A DNA stretch of 64,000 bases from Sarcocystis neurona (GCA_000727475.1 KL647291.1:3145434-3209433), one strand, 5' to 3'; shown: positions 1 through 12,500, numbered from the stretch's first letter. Notes: generated by a model from the sequence alone, not told the origin. Translations and numbers: made by a program.

Positions 1-1453
1 CCGCCGCTGCTGCCGCTGCTCCTGCTGTTGCCGCTGCCGCTGCCGCCGCTGCTGCCGCTGCTCCTGCTGTTGCCGCTGCCGCTGCTACTTCTGCTGCTCT
101 TGCTGCTTCTGCTTTTCTTCCTCCTGCTGCTGCTGTTCGTTATGAGGCGACCCTGAAGAAATTGAGCTGCGGCTGCCTGCTGCACCAGCTGCAGCCACCG
201 GCGATTTGCTGTTCGAAGCGCTGCATGCAGCAGCCGCTGCAGCGTGTCAGTGTGCGCGGCCATCAAAATAGGCAGCAGCAGCTCTTGGGGAAGTAACATG
301 TGCTGCTGCTGCCCTACGACGTATCCTTCTCTCTCCCACTCCTGCTCCATGTGCATCAGCTGCTGCTGCTCCTGCTTCTGCGGCTGCAGCTGCAGTCGCT
401 GCTGCTGCCGCTGAAGCAGCTCTTGCTGTGGCGTCGTCGTTTCACTAGATGCGCCGCAGGAGACAGAGGAAGGCGGCGCGACCTGTTGCTGCAGCAGCAG
501 GCGACAGAAGGCTGGAACGCCTATGTCTGCTGCATGCAGTGCTCTTCTCCGGTGTACGTACACCCGAACAAAGAGTGTCTCCATGTGCAGGCTGCGCAGT
601 AGCTGCTCCAGCACGGATGGACTGTCTGCTGCTGCTCCTCCGGTCATTTCTAATGCACGTAGCAGCCGCTGCTGCTGCGGCCACGCCTCCACTGCAGCAG
701 CAGCAGCTTCCGCCCACCCATGCCCCACGACTCCTGCTGCTGCAGCTGTACGTACACCCGAAGAAACGTGAGCAGCAGTAGCTGCAGCCGCACCGTTGCC
801 GAGGCCCGCAGCCCGTGTGCTAGCAGCAGCAGTCGCAGCCTTGAAGACAGCAGAATCACACAAGAGTCCTCCTCTTCCAGCTGTAGCTGCAGCAGCAGCA
901 GCACGGCCACCGTCTACACGAGCAGCAGCAGCAGCAGCACCTGCGTCTGCTGCCCGAGCTGCTGCAGAAGCAGTAACAGCGGAGGTCCGATCCCCTCTGC
1001 CACCAACAGCAGCATCTCTGCCGCAGTAGTGAGCAGCAGCGCAGCCGGTGCCAGAAGCAGAAGAGGAAGCGTCGGCAGCAGCCCGTGCTGCAGCAGCCGC
1101 AACTTCGACAAACGCCGGAGAAGGGGAACTGCCGGGCCGTGTCCAGTTTAAAAGAGGGCAGGTGAAGCAGCTCGACAAGGACGATCCTTGGTCTTCCTGT
1201 CTTGCTTCTCTTCCTTCTGCTTCTTCTCTCTCTCTCTCTCCTGCTAGTCCTCTTCTCCCCCGCTGCTCTCTTGGTGCTCCTCGTCCCTCTGCTGCAGCTT
1301 CTCCCTCTTGAGTAGCGGCTCCTGCTGTTGCTGCTGCTGCCGCCTCTCCTGTTACAACGCGAGGAAGTCTCGTGAAGGAGCTACAACCTCGAACGTTTTC
1401 TGCCTTGTGCTCCTGCTGCCCCTGCTGCTGTTTCCCCTGCTGCTCTTGCTCAC

Positions 1454-1484
<31 letters not shown>

Positions 1485-4400
1485 TTGCTGCTGCGGTTGC
1501 TGCTGCTGTTGTTGCAGCTGCTGGTATCCAAGAGCTTCCTGCAGTACCTGCAGCACCGTCGATACTGCGCGGCTCTGCTGCGATGCTGCTACCGCCTTCA
1601 CCGCCGCAGCAGCTGCTGCAGAGTGTTTATCTTTCTGCTGCTCTTCTCCCTGCTGTTGTTTTACGGCTGCGGCTGCTGCTCGCACTGCTGCTGGTGCCGC
1701 GTCGCCTGCCACTGCTGCAGTCCCCTTTTTCGCAGCTGCTGCTGCTCTCCCTGCTGTTGCCTTGCATCCTCCTGCAGCTGGCTCCATTACTGTGTTTGCT
1801 GCATTTGAAGCTACATGGGCCGCTGATGTTGCTGCAGCACCAGGTGATTCTTCTCGTATTGCTGCTGTCTCCCCTGTACCGCTGCCGACGCGTTCCTCGC
1901 ATAAGCTCTGCATCCGCCTGATATCATATGCACTGCTGCTGCTATTGCCGCTGCTACTGCTGCCGCTAGTATTGCTGCTGCTGGTCGGGCTTTTTCTGTC
2001 GGGCTGAAGCACCAGTGACTCGCGCTTTTCCTCCTGTCCCACAGGCTCTTCCGGCTCTTTTTGCTGCAGCTGCTGCTGCTTCAGCTGCTGCTGCAGGCGA
2101 TTCACCTGCTTCTGCATCTGCTGCAACGTCTGCTGCAGTGCTTCTTCTCCTTCCGCGAAATGTGCTGCAATGCTGCTGTTGTCGCTGCTCGTGACCTGCT
2201 GCAGCACCTGCTGCACTCCGGTGCTGCCTTGCGTCACTTGCTTCCGCAGCTGCTGCAGCTGCTTCTCTGCTGCTGCTTGCCGCTCCACCGCAGCAGCGGC
2301 TACCCTCTCGGCCGCCGCTGCTCGCCGCTCCTGCTCTGTCGCCTTCTCCCTCTGCTGCCGCAGCAGCTGCTGCTGCTCTTCCAGTTGCTGTCGCTGCTCC
2401 TCGAGCTGCTGCTGCTGCTCCTTCAGCTGCTGCCGCTGTTGCTGCAGAGCCTGCTGCTGCTGCTGCACGTGCCGCTGAGTGTTCCACAGCTCCTTCTGTT
2501 GGCGGCACATCTGCTGCTCCTGAAGGAGAATCAGCTGCTCCTGCTTCCGCGTGAGTCTGCTCTGCTGCTGCAGCTGTCGGTGCTGCTGCCGCTCGCTCTC
2601 TTCCAGCCGCCGCATCACCCACTTCAGCTGTTGCAGCTCTCTCGACGGTCTGCTGCATTCTTCTTCTTCTTCCTCTTCTCCTTCAAAATCTTCGCCCTGC
2701 TGCTCCTCCTCCTCGTCCACCTCCTGCTGCTTCTCTTGCGGCCCTGCCTGCAGCATGTCTTCGTCCTCCTGCTGCTGCTTCTCCTCCTCCTCCTCCTGGT
2801 GCTGCTGCTGGGCGGCGTGCACCGACTGCTGCTGCTGCAGTCCCCACACATCACATTGAGGCCGCAGCTTGTGCCGCTCGTTTGCCGCGTCTCTGTCCTG
2901 CTGCTGCTGCCTCTCCTGCTGCTGCTTCTCGTGCTGCTGCTGTGGCTTCTCCCGCTGCTGCTGCTCCTGCTGCACCTCCTCCACATTTTCCGTGGTAGGA
3001 AGGAGCTGCGTGCTGCTGTACAGCAACCATCGCTGCTGCACATCAGGCGGAGATGGTGCTCCACGCCACTGCTGCAAAAGCTCATTTGCTGCTGCTGCTG
3101 CGATTCCGCTGCGGCCCGCGTGTGCTGCGCTTCCTTTGCTGCTGCGCCGTTGCCTCTCTTCTTCTGCTGCCTCGTGGCTCCAGCCAACGACGCGTGCTTC
3201 GCTGCTGCTGCTTCTCTTCAAATTTCTGCCCCATCTGCTGCTGCTCTTCGTCCTGCTGCTCCTGCTCCTCCTGCTCTCCTCCCTACTGCTCCTGCTGCTG
3301 CTCGTCTTGCTTCCGCTGCTCCCGCGGTCTCTCCTCTCCGACGCAGGCATCTGCTGTCGTTGCTGCTGCGGCTGCTGCTGTCTCGCTGCACCTGCTGCAC
3401 CTGCTGCCGCTGCGTATCCTCGCCCCCGCTGCTGCCCCTCCTCTCCCTCCAGCTGCTGCTGTTCAGCCTGCTGCAACTTCACAGCGGCCGTCCTGACCGT
3501 CCGTTGCACCTGCTGCTGCAGTTTCTTCGGCTGCTGCACCAGTAGCCGCAGCTCCTTCGCATGTTCTTCTACGTAAAAGCTTGCCTCATCTATAAATTTC
3601 TGCTTCTGATACTGCCGTCGTTCTGTGGCGGCCTGACGCAGTTCTGGCTGCTGCTCCAGCAGACTCCTCTTACACAACAACGCAAGCAGCTCCTGCTCCT
3701 GCTGCTCCTTCCCTACCTGCTCCTGCTGCTCCACTTGATTTCCCTGCTGCTGCTGCTGATGTTCCCTTCTGTTGCGCTGCTGATGCTTCTGCTCCTGCTG
3801 CGTCTTGCTCTGCTGCTGCTGCGGACGACGCTGCTGCTGCGGACGACGGGCTGCGCAGGGGATGGAGCTGCTGCTGCTGCTGAGAGCGGCGTCGCTGCTT
3901 TCTCCCTGCTGCTGCAGCCACATAACAGGACGAATGAAGGAGCGTTTCTTTCCAGCTGCTGCCTCAGCACTTTCGCTTCCTCGAGCAGTAACTGCTGGTG
4001 CTGCTGCAGAGGAAGGACTACAGTGCAGCGAAGGAAACGCTGCGGCCGCTCCCTCTCCTCTTTCTGTCCACGCCGCAGCAGCAGTACCGTGAGCGTCTTC
4101 AAGCAGCTCTTGCTGGACGCTGGTGCTGCTTCTGCTGCTGCTGCTTCTGCTGTTGTAGCTGCTTCTGCTCCTGTTGCTTCTGCTGCTGCTCCTGCTGATG
4201 CCACTGCTGCTGTTGCTCCTGCCCCTTGGGCCTCTGTTGCTGTGTCTGCTGCTCCTCACGGTGCTGCTATGGCTGCTTCTCTTGCTGCATGTGGGGTTGC
4301 TGCTGCGGCTTGTGCTCTTCAGCTGCTCTCCCTGCAGTCCAGCAGCAGCAGCAGCAGTGGCCCTGTCACCCGTCAGCAGCACATTTCTGCAGCTGCGCCC

Positions 4401-5732
4401 CCCCCGCAGCACCTGCGCGGGAGCTACTGCTGCTGCCACCGCTGCTCTTGTCGTTGTCTGGGCTGCATTCGTCACTGCTGCTGCATCTCCTGCACCTCGT
4501 GCTGCTGCCCTGCTGGAGCTTCCTCCCCCAGCATTGCTTCTTGCTGCTGTCGCTGCGTATAAACCGGTCGAATTTTCTGCGGCTGCTCCTCTTCGTCCTC
4601 CTGCTGCCCTTCCTGCTGCTGCTGCTCGGTCTTCGCCTGTCTCTCCTAGTCGCTCTCCATGCTCTGCTGCTGTTGTTGGTATCTCGACACTTTCTGCTGT
4701 TGCACTTCTGTATCCCCTCCCCGACACTCCTGCTGACACACCGGCCACCCTTCCGCCTGCTGCTGCTCCTCCTGCTGCTACCGTTTCTCTTGCTCCTGCT
4801 GCTATTCTTCCTCCTGATGCTATTCTTCCTCCTGCTGCCGTCTTTCCTGTTCCTGCTGCTGTTTTTCCTCCTGCTGCTGCTGCTCCTGCCGCTTCTGCTG
4901 CTGGCGTCCCTGCTCCTGCTGCTGTTCTTCTTCTTTCTGCTGCTGTTGCCGCTCCTGTAACTGCTGTCCCTCCTTTTTCTTCTTCTGAGCTGCCTCCTTG
5001 GTCGCTGCTGCTTGCGAACAGGAGTGTCCTTCTCCGTCCTGCTGCTGCTGCTGTGCCACACCTACTGGTGCCCAAGCTACCCCAGACACGCTCTGCTGCT
5101 GCGGTTGTCAACTGCTGCTGTTCCCCCCTCTCCTCCTCCTCCTCCGCCTCTTCATCCTCGGCCTCGTGTCTTTGCTCCTGCTGCTGCAGCCACAGCAACA
5201 GCGAGCTCCTGGGGGTCTGCAGCAGGTGCTGCTGCTGCTGCTGAAAATCAAGAAGCTGCTGCTCCTCTTCCTGCTGCACTTCGTCCCGGAGCCGCCCCTG
5301 CTGCTGCTGCTTGTTCCCATCGCTACGCTGCGCCAGCTGCTCCTGTTGTTCCAGCTGCTCCTCCTGCCGCTGCAGCTGCTGCCCGTGTCCCACGTCCCAG
5401 CCTTCCAACAGCGGCTGCTCTGCAAAATGACATTTCTGCTGCTGCTCGGCCTCGTGCTGTTGCTGCAGCTGCGTGTGTCGGGAACGTTGCAGCGCATGTC
5501 CCTTCTGCCGCCGCTCCTGCACCTGCCCGCCCTGCTGCTCCTCCTGCTCCTGCTGCAGCTGCCGCTGCCAGTAGCGGAAGAGCTGTTGCCCGCGACGCTC
5601 CCGCTGCTCCTGCGCCTGCTCCTCATGCTGCAGCTGCTGCTGCAGTTGCCGCAGAGGTGTGGGGCAGGTGCTGCTGCGCCTGGGTCTCCGCATGAGTGCA
5701 ACAGACTTCGCTGCATCTCTCCCCCACGTCAT
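1..5732 (-). CDS. Large Gln/Glu-rich coiled-coil protein (partial, runs off left edge)
   Basis: One minus-strand frame stays open from the ATG at 5732 to the window edge (about 1,910 codons, no stop found on a codon-by-codon read of most of it). An in-frame TAG lies just upstream at 5759-5757; a second ATG is at 5693. Order along the protein: Gln/Glu coiled-coil (about residues 20-200), Ala/Gly and Ser/Arg low-complexity, a less repetitive part containing FIDEASFYVEEHAKELRLL near residue 715, an acidic Glu/Gln block and long coiled-coil (about 960-1225), a 13-Gln run near 1414, an Ala-rich linker, and a helical stretch LLHAALRTANRRWLQLVQQ near the left edge. The leucine-rich frames on the opposite strand are its antisense. 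No known domain is recognised; a structural or cytoskeletal role is only a guess from the coiled-coil. The frame could contain unseen introns because all three frames of CAG DNA stay open easily. Confidence 0.8.
1452..1517 (-). repeat. Poly-Gln CAG/CAA run inside the coiled-coil gene
   Basis: On the minus strand this is an almost pure CAG run with a few CAA codons, giving about 13 Gln, one Pro, then six more Gln. The CAA interruptions should slow slippage relative to pure CAG. It is the longest homopolymer of the gene. Confidence 0.85.
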
Positions 5733-6250
5733 TCCGCTGCAGCTGCTTCTGTTCGACTACCTGCCTCCCTTTTTCATACGTGTGCTTCCTTCGCTTTACG
5801 ACGCCTCTTCCGTCCCTGCTGCTCTCGCTGCTAACGTTCTTCCTCTGCCTTTTTTGTGTCCCGCTGCGGCTGCAGCACTTCTCTGTCTGTTGCGGCTGTA
5901 CGTCTCTTTGCTCTTCCTACGTTGCTGCAGCCTTGTCTCTGCGCAGCTGTTTCCTGCCTAGTCTCTTCACATACAACTCTTTCCTGCCTTTCCTCCTGTA
6001 GCCGTCTGCTGGTGCTGCTTGCCTCTTCCTTGCCTTCTTGCTGCCCTGCTGCTTCTCTTTGCCTTCTGTGACACACACACAGGCAGCGGCTCTGCCGCAG
6101 CTGCCGCTGCCGCCTATATTCACAGCTAGTGCGCATGCATTTGTATACATATATGTATATATATGGATGGCTGTACCGACGAGCCAGCATGTGACCCATA
6201 ATAGATGCTCAACGTATATGGCTGGACAACGACACTGATGGACACTGCTG
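5733..6250. other. 5' flank of the coiled-coil gene
   Basis: Pyrimidine-rich on the plus strand, with a short CA run near 6070 and TA repeats at 6143-6166. A minus-strand frame (about 6110-5831) is open and rich in Glu, Arg and Gln, so an upstream exon of the coiled-coil gene is possible. No convincing splice pair was found and none is called. Confidence 0.5.
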
Positions 6251-6281
6251 CACGTACGCGGTAAAAAATAGTGAACGTACT

Positions 6282-6800
6282 CTCCTGCCTTCTGGGCAGA
6301 CGCTGTTGCTGCCTTCTGGGCAGAAGCTGCTGCTGCCCTCTGGCAACTGCTACGGTGCAGCAAATGCTTCTAACCCCCCTCCCCACTTCCGGCGCTGCTC
6401 GAGACGCTGCTCCTGCTGCTGCGCTTGTGCACTTGCTGCTGCACCTCTCGTGGCAGGTGCTGCAGCTGCTCTTTCCACACGCGTGCGGCTGCTGCTGCAG
6501 CAGACGCTGCTGCTGCGCTCGTGCTCTTGCTGCTGCACCTCTCCTTGCAGGTGCTGCTGCTGCTCGCTGCTGCTGCAGCAGACGCGTGTGCTGCTAGTGG
6601 AGTAGCTGCTACTGCCCTGTGGACGCGGCTGCTGTTGCTCGAGGTGCTGGTGCGGCTGCAGAAGCTCCTGCTACCGGACGACTGCTGCGGGGGCGGGTGG
6701 CTGCTGCTGCTGTCTCGTAAAAGCTGCTGCCGCTGCGGGGCACTTCACTGCTGCGGGGGCTGTGCTGGCTGCAGTTGCTCAAGAAAACATCACAAAGCAG
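6282..6800. repeat. CTG-rich block with short tandem duplications
   Basis: The plus strand is dominated by CTG/GCT. A 24-bp unit starting CCTTCTGGGCAGA occurs at 6289 and 6313 with a decayed third copy at 6337. A larger duplication has a 94-bp offset: CTTGCTGCTGCACCTCT occurs at 6432 and again at 6526, each followed by a CAG-GTGCTG element and a GCAGCAGACG element. Frames in both directions stay open by composition alone (for example 6425-6859 plus), so no gene is called. Confidence 0.6.
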
Positions 6801-7220
6801 CAAGTGAGGACTGTGTCGTTACACGAGACGGGCTCCTCCCATTATATGCGCATAGGTGAAGCACACACACATACACATATGTATGCATACGTCTATATTT
6901 ATGTAAATACAGCGTGGAGAGACTAAGGAGGAGCGTTAACGAAAGAAAAAACATGGTAGTAACCTGCGGCTCGCCGAGAGAAGAGCGTCGTCGCGGAGGA
7001 CGTAACGGACGCAACGGTGCACTCTTGTTTCTCCGCGGCTGCCGCTGCTGCTCTTGCGGGCGGGCCGGGAGAGAAGCACACGACGGGGAAGAAAGCAAAG
7101 CAAGGAGACACGAGAAATAGGGAGGAGGAGTCGAAACAGCAGCAGAGGCAAGAGAAAGAGAGCAGGCAAACAAAAAGCAAACTGCAGCAGCTACGAACGA
7201 GGCGCAGCTGCTGCCGCTGC

Positions 7221-7277
7221 TCTGTGTGTGTGTGTGTGTGTGTCTGTGTCTGTGTGTCTGTGTATGTGTGTGCGCGC
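7221..7277. repeat. GT dinucleotide microsatellite
   Basis: Run of TG units, interrupted by TCTG steps and ending in GTGTGCGCGC. This is the type of simple repeat common in the repeat-poor parts of the window. Confidence 0.9.
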
Positions 7278-7723
7278 ATGAAGTCCGACAGGGGTCGGCT
7301 CCGAGCCCGAGCAGCAGCAGCGGCACAGGAAGGAGGAGAAAGAAAAGAGGGAGTGGAAGAGGAGGGGAAAAGAAGAGGCAGAGGTCGCAGCAGAAGCCGC
7401 AGGGTCACGGCAAGGAGGAGGAGAAGAGCGTTGGGAGCAACACGAAGAAACGGAAGAGTGAGAAAGACGTGGGCAGCAGCTGCCGGTGGCCGCAGCAGTC
7501 GCACAGAGAGATGTGCCAGGGGCCGCGAGACGTCGGGTAAACCCCACCTACGGCTAGGAAAGTACAAAAATGGGGAAGTATCAGGAGCAGGACACTGCGG
7601 CCGCAGCAGCCGTTCTACTCTGGCGCTTCCAGTTACGACCAGGTGTAGGAGTCACGTGGAAGAAATGCGGGAAGAAAGCAGCTGCACATGGACAGGACTG
7701 CGCCACAGCAACGAGGAGCACTG

Positions 7724-7935
7724 CTTGAAGCGTGGAGAGTGCGTTCTTCTCCCGATGCTGCGCATTGCTCCTGGGCTTTGCTGCTGGGCTTTGCTGCTGG
7801 ACTTTGCTGCTGGACAACTGGAGGGAGTTCCTGAAGCGCGGAGAGTGCGTTCTTCTCCCGATGCAGCGCACTGCTGCTGGGCTTTGCTGCTGGCTGTGCT
7901 GCTGGACTTTGCTGCTCGAGTTTACTGCTGAACGT
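7724..7935. repeat. 106-bp imperfect tandem duplication
   Basis: A unit beginning C(T/C)TGAAGCG(T/C)GGAGAGTGCG occurs at 7724 and at 7830, each followed by TTCTTCTCCCGATGC and then a short array of CTTTGCTGCTGG elements. The two copies differ at several bases and in the number of CTTTGCTGCTGG elements. Confidence 0.75.
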
Positions 7936-9560
7936 TGCTGCTGGGCTCTGCCTCTTCTGCTGCTCCTGCCCCGTGGCGAGGCTAGTCGTTGTCCTGAGTT
8001 GTGTGCGTGACTGCAGAGCAGCGGAGCTGGTGTTTTTTTCGCTGTTCTATCGAGCTGCAGTTGCAGCGCTCTTCTGTCGCGTCGCTGCTGCTGCTGCTGC
8101 GGTGCCTGCGCGACCACCACCAGACACCTTGTGGCACAGGGAGGAGGATCCCGGTGTCCACGCATATGATACACCGCGGACGGGCAGGAGCAAATCGAGC
8201 GACCCGGTACGAAGACGCGGCAGAATAGAAGAAATAGAAGAAGGAGGAAGATGGAAAGTAGAAGAAAAGAAGTCTCTCTGCCTCCACGTAGACCAGTAGG
8301 AGGAGAAACTGCAGCAGCGGGAAAAGATGAGAGAAGTGAGCGCGGGAAGCAGCAACCCGAACAGCGGCAGCCCTCTTTCTATCTCTGGCCGCACAAGCCA
8401 CACCGTATAGGAAGGGGCCCGCCGCGCGCCAACTGCTGCGGGTGGTGGTGTACGCAGCCTTTTTTCTCGCAACCCATGGAGCACACGACCTGCTGTAAAC
8501 CCGTGGGTGAACGAGAGCGGTCGCACAGCTTCTGCTTCCGTCTTTTCCCTTTTGCAGCACAACGGCGCCCGACAACGACGTATCCGCCACAGTACCCGGC
8601 CGCGCAGGGGCAACACTCGCACAGCATGGAGGACGTTAAGGGGGCAGCAGCGACGCCAGTTATGGGTCGTTTTGCTGCGGCAGCTGCAGCCCACGCGACA
8701 GATGACACACGACACCAGCAGCAGCAGCAGCGCACAGTCCACGATGACGAACCATAGCAACAGGTGCACACAGCCGCACAGCAAGCGGGGAGACAGCAGC
8801 TGCCGCTGTGAAGCAGCGGAAACGGGAGCCGTCCAAGCGTAGAGGAGGCGCGGGCTGCGACGCATGAACACACGCGCCGCACGCGCTTTTTGGGAGCGCA
8901 GTGACGACAACGGGCACAACACGCGGCTGTCTTCTCAGCTGTCACAGCCGCAGCAGCAGCAGGGGACTGGAGCGACGAACAGCACCAGCAGGAACAAGTT
9001 CATCGTCTGGGAAATTGTATGCACCGGAGCCAAACGGCAGCAGCAGCAGACCAGCGCAACCGTACCGCCATGGGAAACGCAGTAGCAGACACCGAAATAG
9101 CAGCAGCAGCAGCGGAAATAGAGGAAGAGCGTGGGTGTTGCTACCGGACACGGAGGGCGCCGCCAACACCTGGCGAGACACCAACAGCAGCGCCACCGGT
9201 AGCGCGAACAGCAGCCGCGACACGAAGAGCGGCAGCAGCACAGGGCAGCCACACCCACCCGGTGCAGCGCTGCTGCGGCACGGCCGGCGTCGCGACGAGC
9301 CGCAACGGAGCGCAGCAACACACCGGTATGGAAGAGCCACAACGTAAGGCGCGGCCGCAGCAGCAGCCCACCAGGAGTAGTCGTAGCAGTGCCAACAAAA
9401 GCAGCAACAACACACCAGTCAGACATACGGGAGCGCAGACCGGCACTGTGGTAGCTGCAGTACAAGGAACAGCAGCAGCAGCAGCAAAAGCAACAGCACC
9501 GCCCCACTCGCAACACAGCAACATTGCCAGCACCAGCACAAGGTGCAGCACAAGCAGCTG

Positions 9561-12500
9561 AGAAGCAGTATCAAAGCAGGAGCAAGTGCAGAAATCGTCT
9601 CAGAAAAAAGCGTACCAGGTGTCCACAGCTCAGAGAAGGGGACAGATGGGGGAGGGCCACCGGAGACAGCAGCCGATATTTAGGCGTGCTGACTAACAAG
9701 AACACGCTCGTGGTGGTCCAGGATGAAGTCGCTCTCAAAAGAAGTGACCTCTCCACCGGAACAAGGTGTGAGACACGTCATTCAACAACAGGAAAGATCC
9801 TAATTTGTTGGAGAGGCAGAGATATGTGTCCACCGTCCCTCAAGGCATTTCTTTGCAAAGACTGTGCACACCTCAACGACACGCTGACTCGTCAACGGAC
9901 AATACAAGGTATACCTGCAGCACAGCTGACACATCATACTTTGTAAACAACGTACACCTACGTGAAGAGAGAGAGGGAAGGAGACGTCCTACACGAGATT
10001 AAGGAGAATATGGCAAAGACAATTTACCCGTGTACATGTGTGCGTGTATCTAATACGTGGCAGTCTGCTTACATGTGGTGTACTATTACAAACGCCGCGT
10101 GCAGGCACATGTGTATGTGTGCCGCCCACAGCGTGGCTCACAGGTAATGTATGGGTAAACACATTGGTGAAGGAGCACAGTATCATACAGACAGTACGAC
10201 AGTACACATATAAACCGCTTCTCGGGGAAAGTCCACTACAAAGCTATATCTCGGAGTGGCTGCTCTGAAAGCCATTGAAATAGGCGTGAGCTGCTGCACA
10301 TCGGACGCAGTGACAATGTTGTCATAGGAAGACAAATTATAGGTACGCTGTACCTGCACTTGTATAAACCTGAGTATCGTGGTGTGATCCATGATGACGG
10401 TTGTGGCTGAATGCAGATTTTGCATCGAAGGACATATACGGGGCAGCGGTGTGTCAAGAACTAGTCAGCAACTAGTACGAGACACAAAGCATACTGTAGA
10501 GTTAGAAACACTTGCACAAACGTTAGGTTTGTGGCTGCACAAGACGGTTAGACGCCTTTTATGAGGAGGATATAAGATGGTAGCACAACTTGTAAAAGTA
10601 ACGCCGTAGGCTCCAGGGTCGTTGTGAATTACTGGTAGGAGTAAAGGACTCAGAATAGTCACCGAGGGGCGACGTACATCACACTGGGCTGCACAAGCTA
10701 ATGAGATGCGCAGGAGCAGCTTCGAACGTGAGCTCTAGGACTAAAAGCAACGGAAGGAAGGACAGCATAGCCAAGGGAAAACCCCTAAAAATCTAGGTGC
10801 ACACAATATAGCAGCGAAAACGAAGGCAATAGGATACATTCGGCGCTGTCGCAGGGTGGAAAGGAAAGCTGCTCTTCAGAAAGAAGAACGTCAAGCAAAA
10901 TGCCAGAGACAAGAAAGAGAGTACAAATAGCTCGGGAAAAGTGTGGAGTACGCAGAAGAGTCTCAGTTCCGAGCAGAGTAGGTGAACAACACAGAGGATC
11001 TAGTGAAGTCTTGTAGGTCAACGGGAGCGCCTTCAACAGAGATGTGTGAGCAGCAGCACCAGCCGCTGCAGCCAAATGCAGCAACAGCCGCCGCAGCAAC
11101 AATGATCAAGGCGTACTAAGAATGGCAGGAGCACTCCAAGGTACCACTTACAGCGGTTTGCAAGTGGCAAACATCCGGAGCAGATGCGACGTAGCAGCAG
11201 GAACAGGTTGCTCGCGTAGCGGAAACAGCAGGTGCATACGGCAGCTGTGATTCCAGCAGCACTGGCAGCTCAAAAAAAGCAGCAGCTGCTGGAACGGCTG
11301 CGTCTACAGTGGCAAGTGAGCCTGCATACAACGTAGTGACTGGGAAACGTTGCCGGCACACAGCGGACACAGGATGCAACGGCTGCAACGCAGCAGAAGC
11401 CACACCCTTATCAGGACACCAGCAGCGTCAGCAGGAGCACCAGCACCAGCAACGCGGCCGGCGTACGTTCAAAGAGGGGAGCAGCCGCTGCTGCAACCGA
11501 AGGCGGCCGCAAGGAGTCGACGAAAGAATTGCGACTCGCCTCGACAGCATAGCTCTCACCCCAACAGGGGCTAGAATACCTGCCTTTCGTTGAGAGTCCT
11601 CACCAAAGAGCTGCGTGAGGTTACATCGACATGTTGCTGCTCGCATCCATGGTTCTCGTGTTTCTGTTCTTTTCCCTGCGGCTCTTGCTGCAGATTTACT
11701 CCCTGCTTCAGGTACTGCTCCGCTTCGCCTGTGCAGCGGGGCGTTCACGTTACTGTCCAACCAACCCACTCGGCTGATGGCGCGTAAATACTGCACACAA
11801 TGCGCTGCACGCTCTGGGCGTCTCTATCCTGACGTGGTGGGCCTCTGCGCCGATACAGAAACTGGAAAGTCAGATCCCTTATTATCAAATCTACTTCGTT
11901 AGTGCCACGCAGCAGGTTCTCTCCCGCTTATGAGTGCTAACGTATAGCTTTGTGTGTGCGTCTGGACAATTTCTGCATACGTCTTCTTCCATATATATAT
12001 ATAAATGTATATATATAAAAGTAGATAGATAGATAGTTTTTCTTTCCGCCTCTGTGTGTGTATATTTGCTGCGCACTCGATACGCGTACGCGCACGTGTC
12101 ATTCTTTCCGTCACTTTCGCGCAGAGTGTTTAACCTGCAATGAAAGAGGAGCTTTCTCTCAAGTCTACGCCTCGTCGTTCGTGTGTCTAGAAGCTCATCT
12201 GACGTTCTTCTGCTTGTCTGAATACGGACCTGCAGTGTGCCTCCCTAATTGATCAGCCTTGCAGGTATACATTCTATATAGACGCTGGAAATCCACTGTT
12301 TTCGTGGATAGTGTCCCATTTGTAAAGGGTAAAAAGGTGTCGCAGGTCTTACGCGCACTGGTGCATCTATCTATTGTAGAGCCGTAGAATGACACTATTG
12401 TGTCTAACACCATCTTCCGATGTACGTCATTGCATGTATATGCAAACATAGAAAACGCTTTGCCTCGTAGTTCAGTTACATAACCCACATGTGAAATATG

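Larger units (their letters stand above)
6830..9560. other. Purine/CAG-rich stretch without a secure gene
   Basis: From about 6.9 kb the plus strand changes from CTG-rich to AG/CAG-rich. Several overlapping frames are open: plus 7017-7931, plus 8251-8757, plus 8901-9347, plus 9019-9561 and minus 8922-8047 (291 codons). Their products are Arg-, Ser-, Ala- or Cys-rich, none shows a domain, and they overlap one another. I read this as decayed CAG-type sequence, possibly with exons that I cannot define. Confidence 0.5.

Noticed and set aside
2061..3545. 494-codon plus-strand Leu-rich frame
   Set aside because: It is the exact antisense register of the minus-strand Q/E coiled-coil frame (CTG opposite CAG). 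Poly-Leu with no membrane-protein organisation is a compositional shadow.
4174..5244. Plus-strand frames of 244-356 codons over the same gene
   Set aside because: All consist of Leu, Ala, Cys or Ser runs from CTG/GCT/TGC readings of one repeat; the minus frame is longer and more varied.
8047..8922. 291-codon minus frame
   Set aside because: Longest frame in its area, but Arg/Leu/Ser/Cys-rich, without domain, and overlapped by equally plausible plus frames; no splice or start support.
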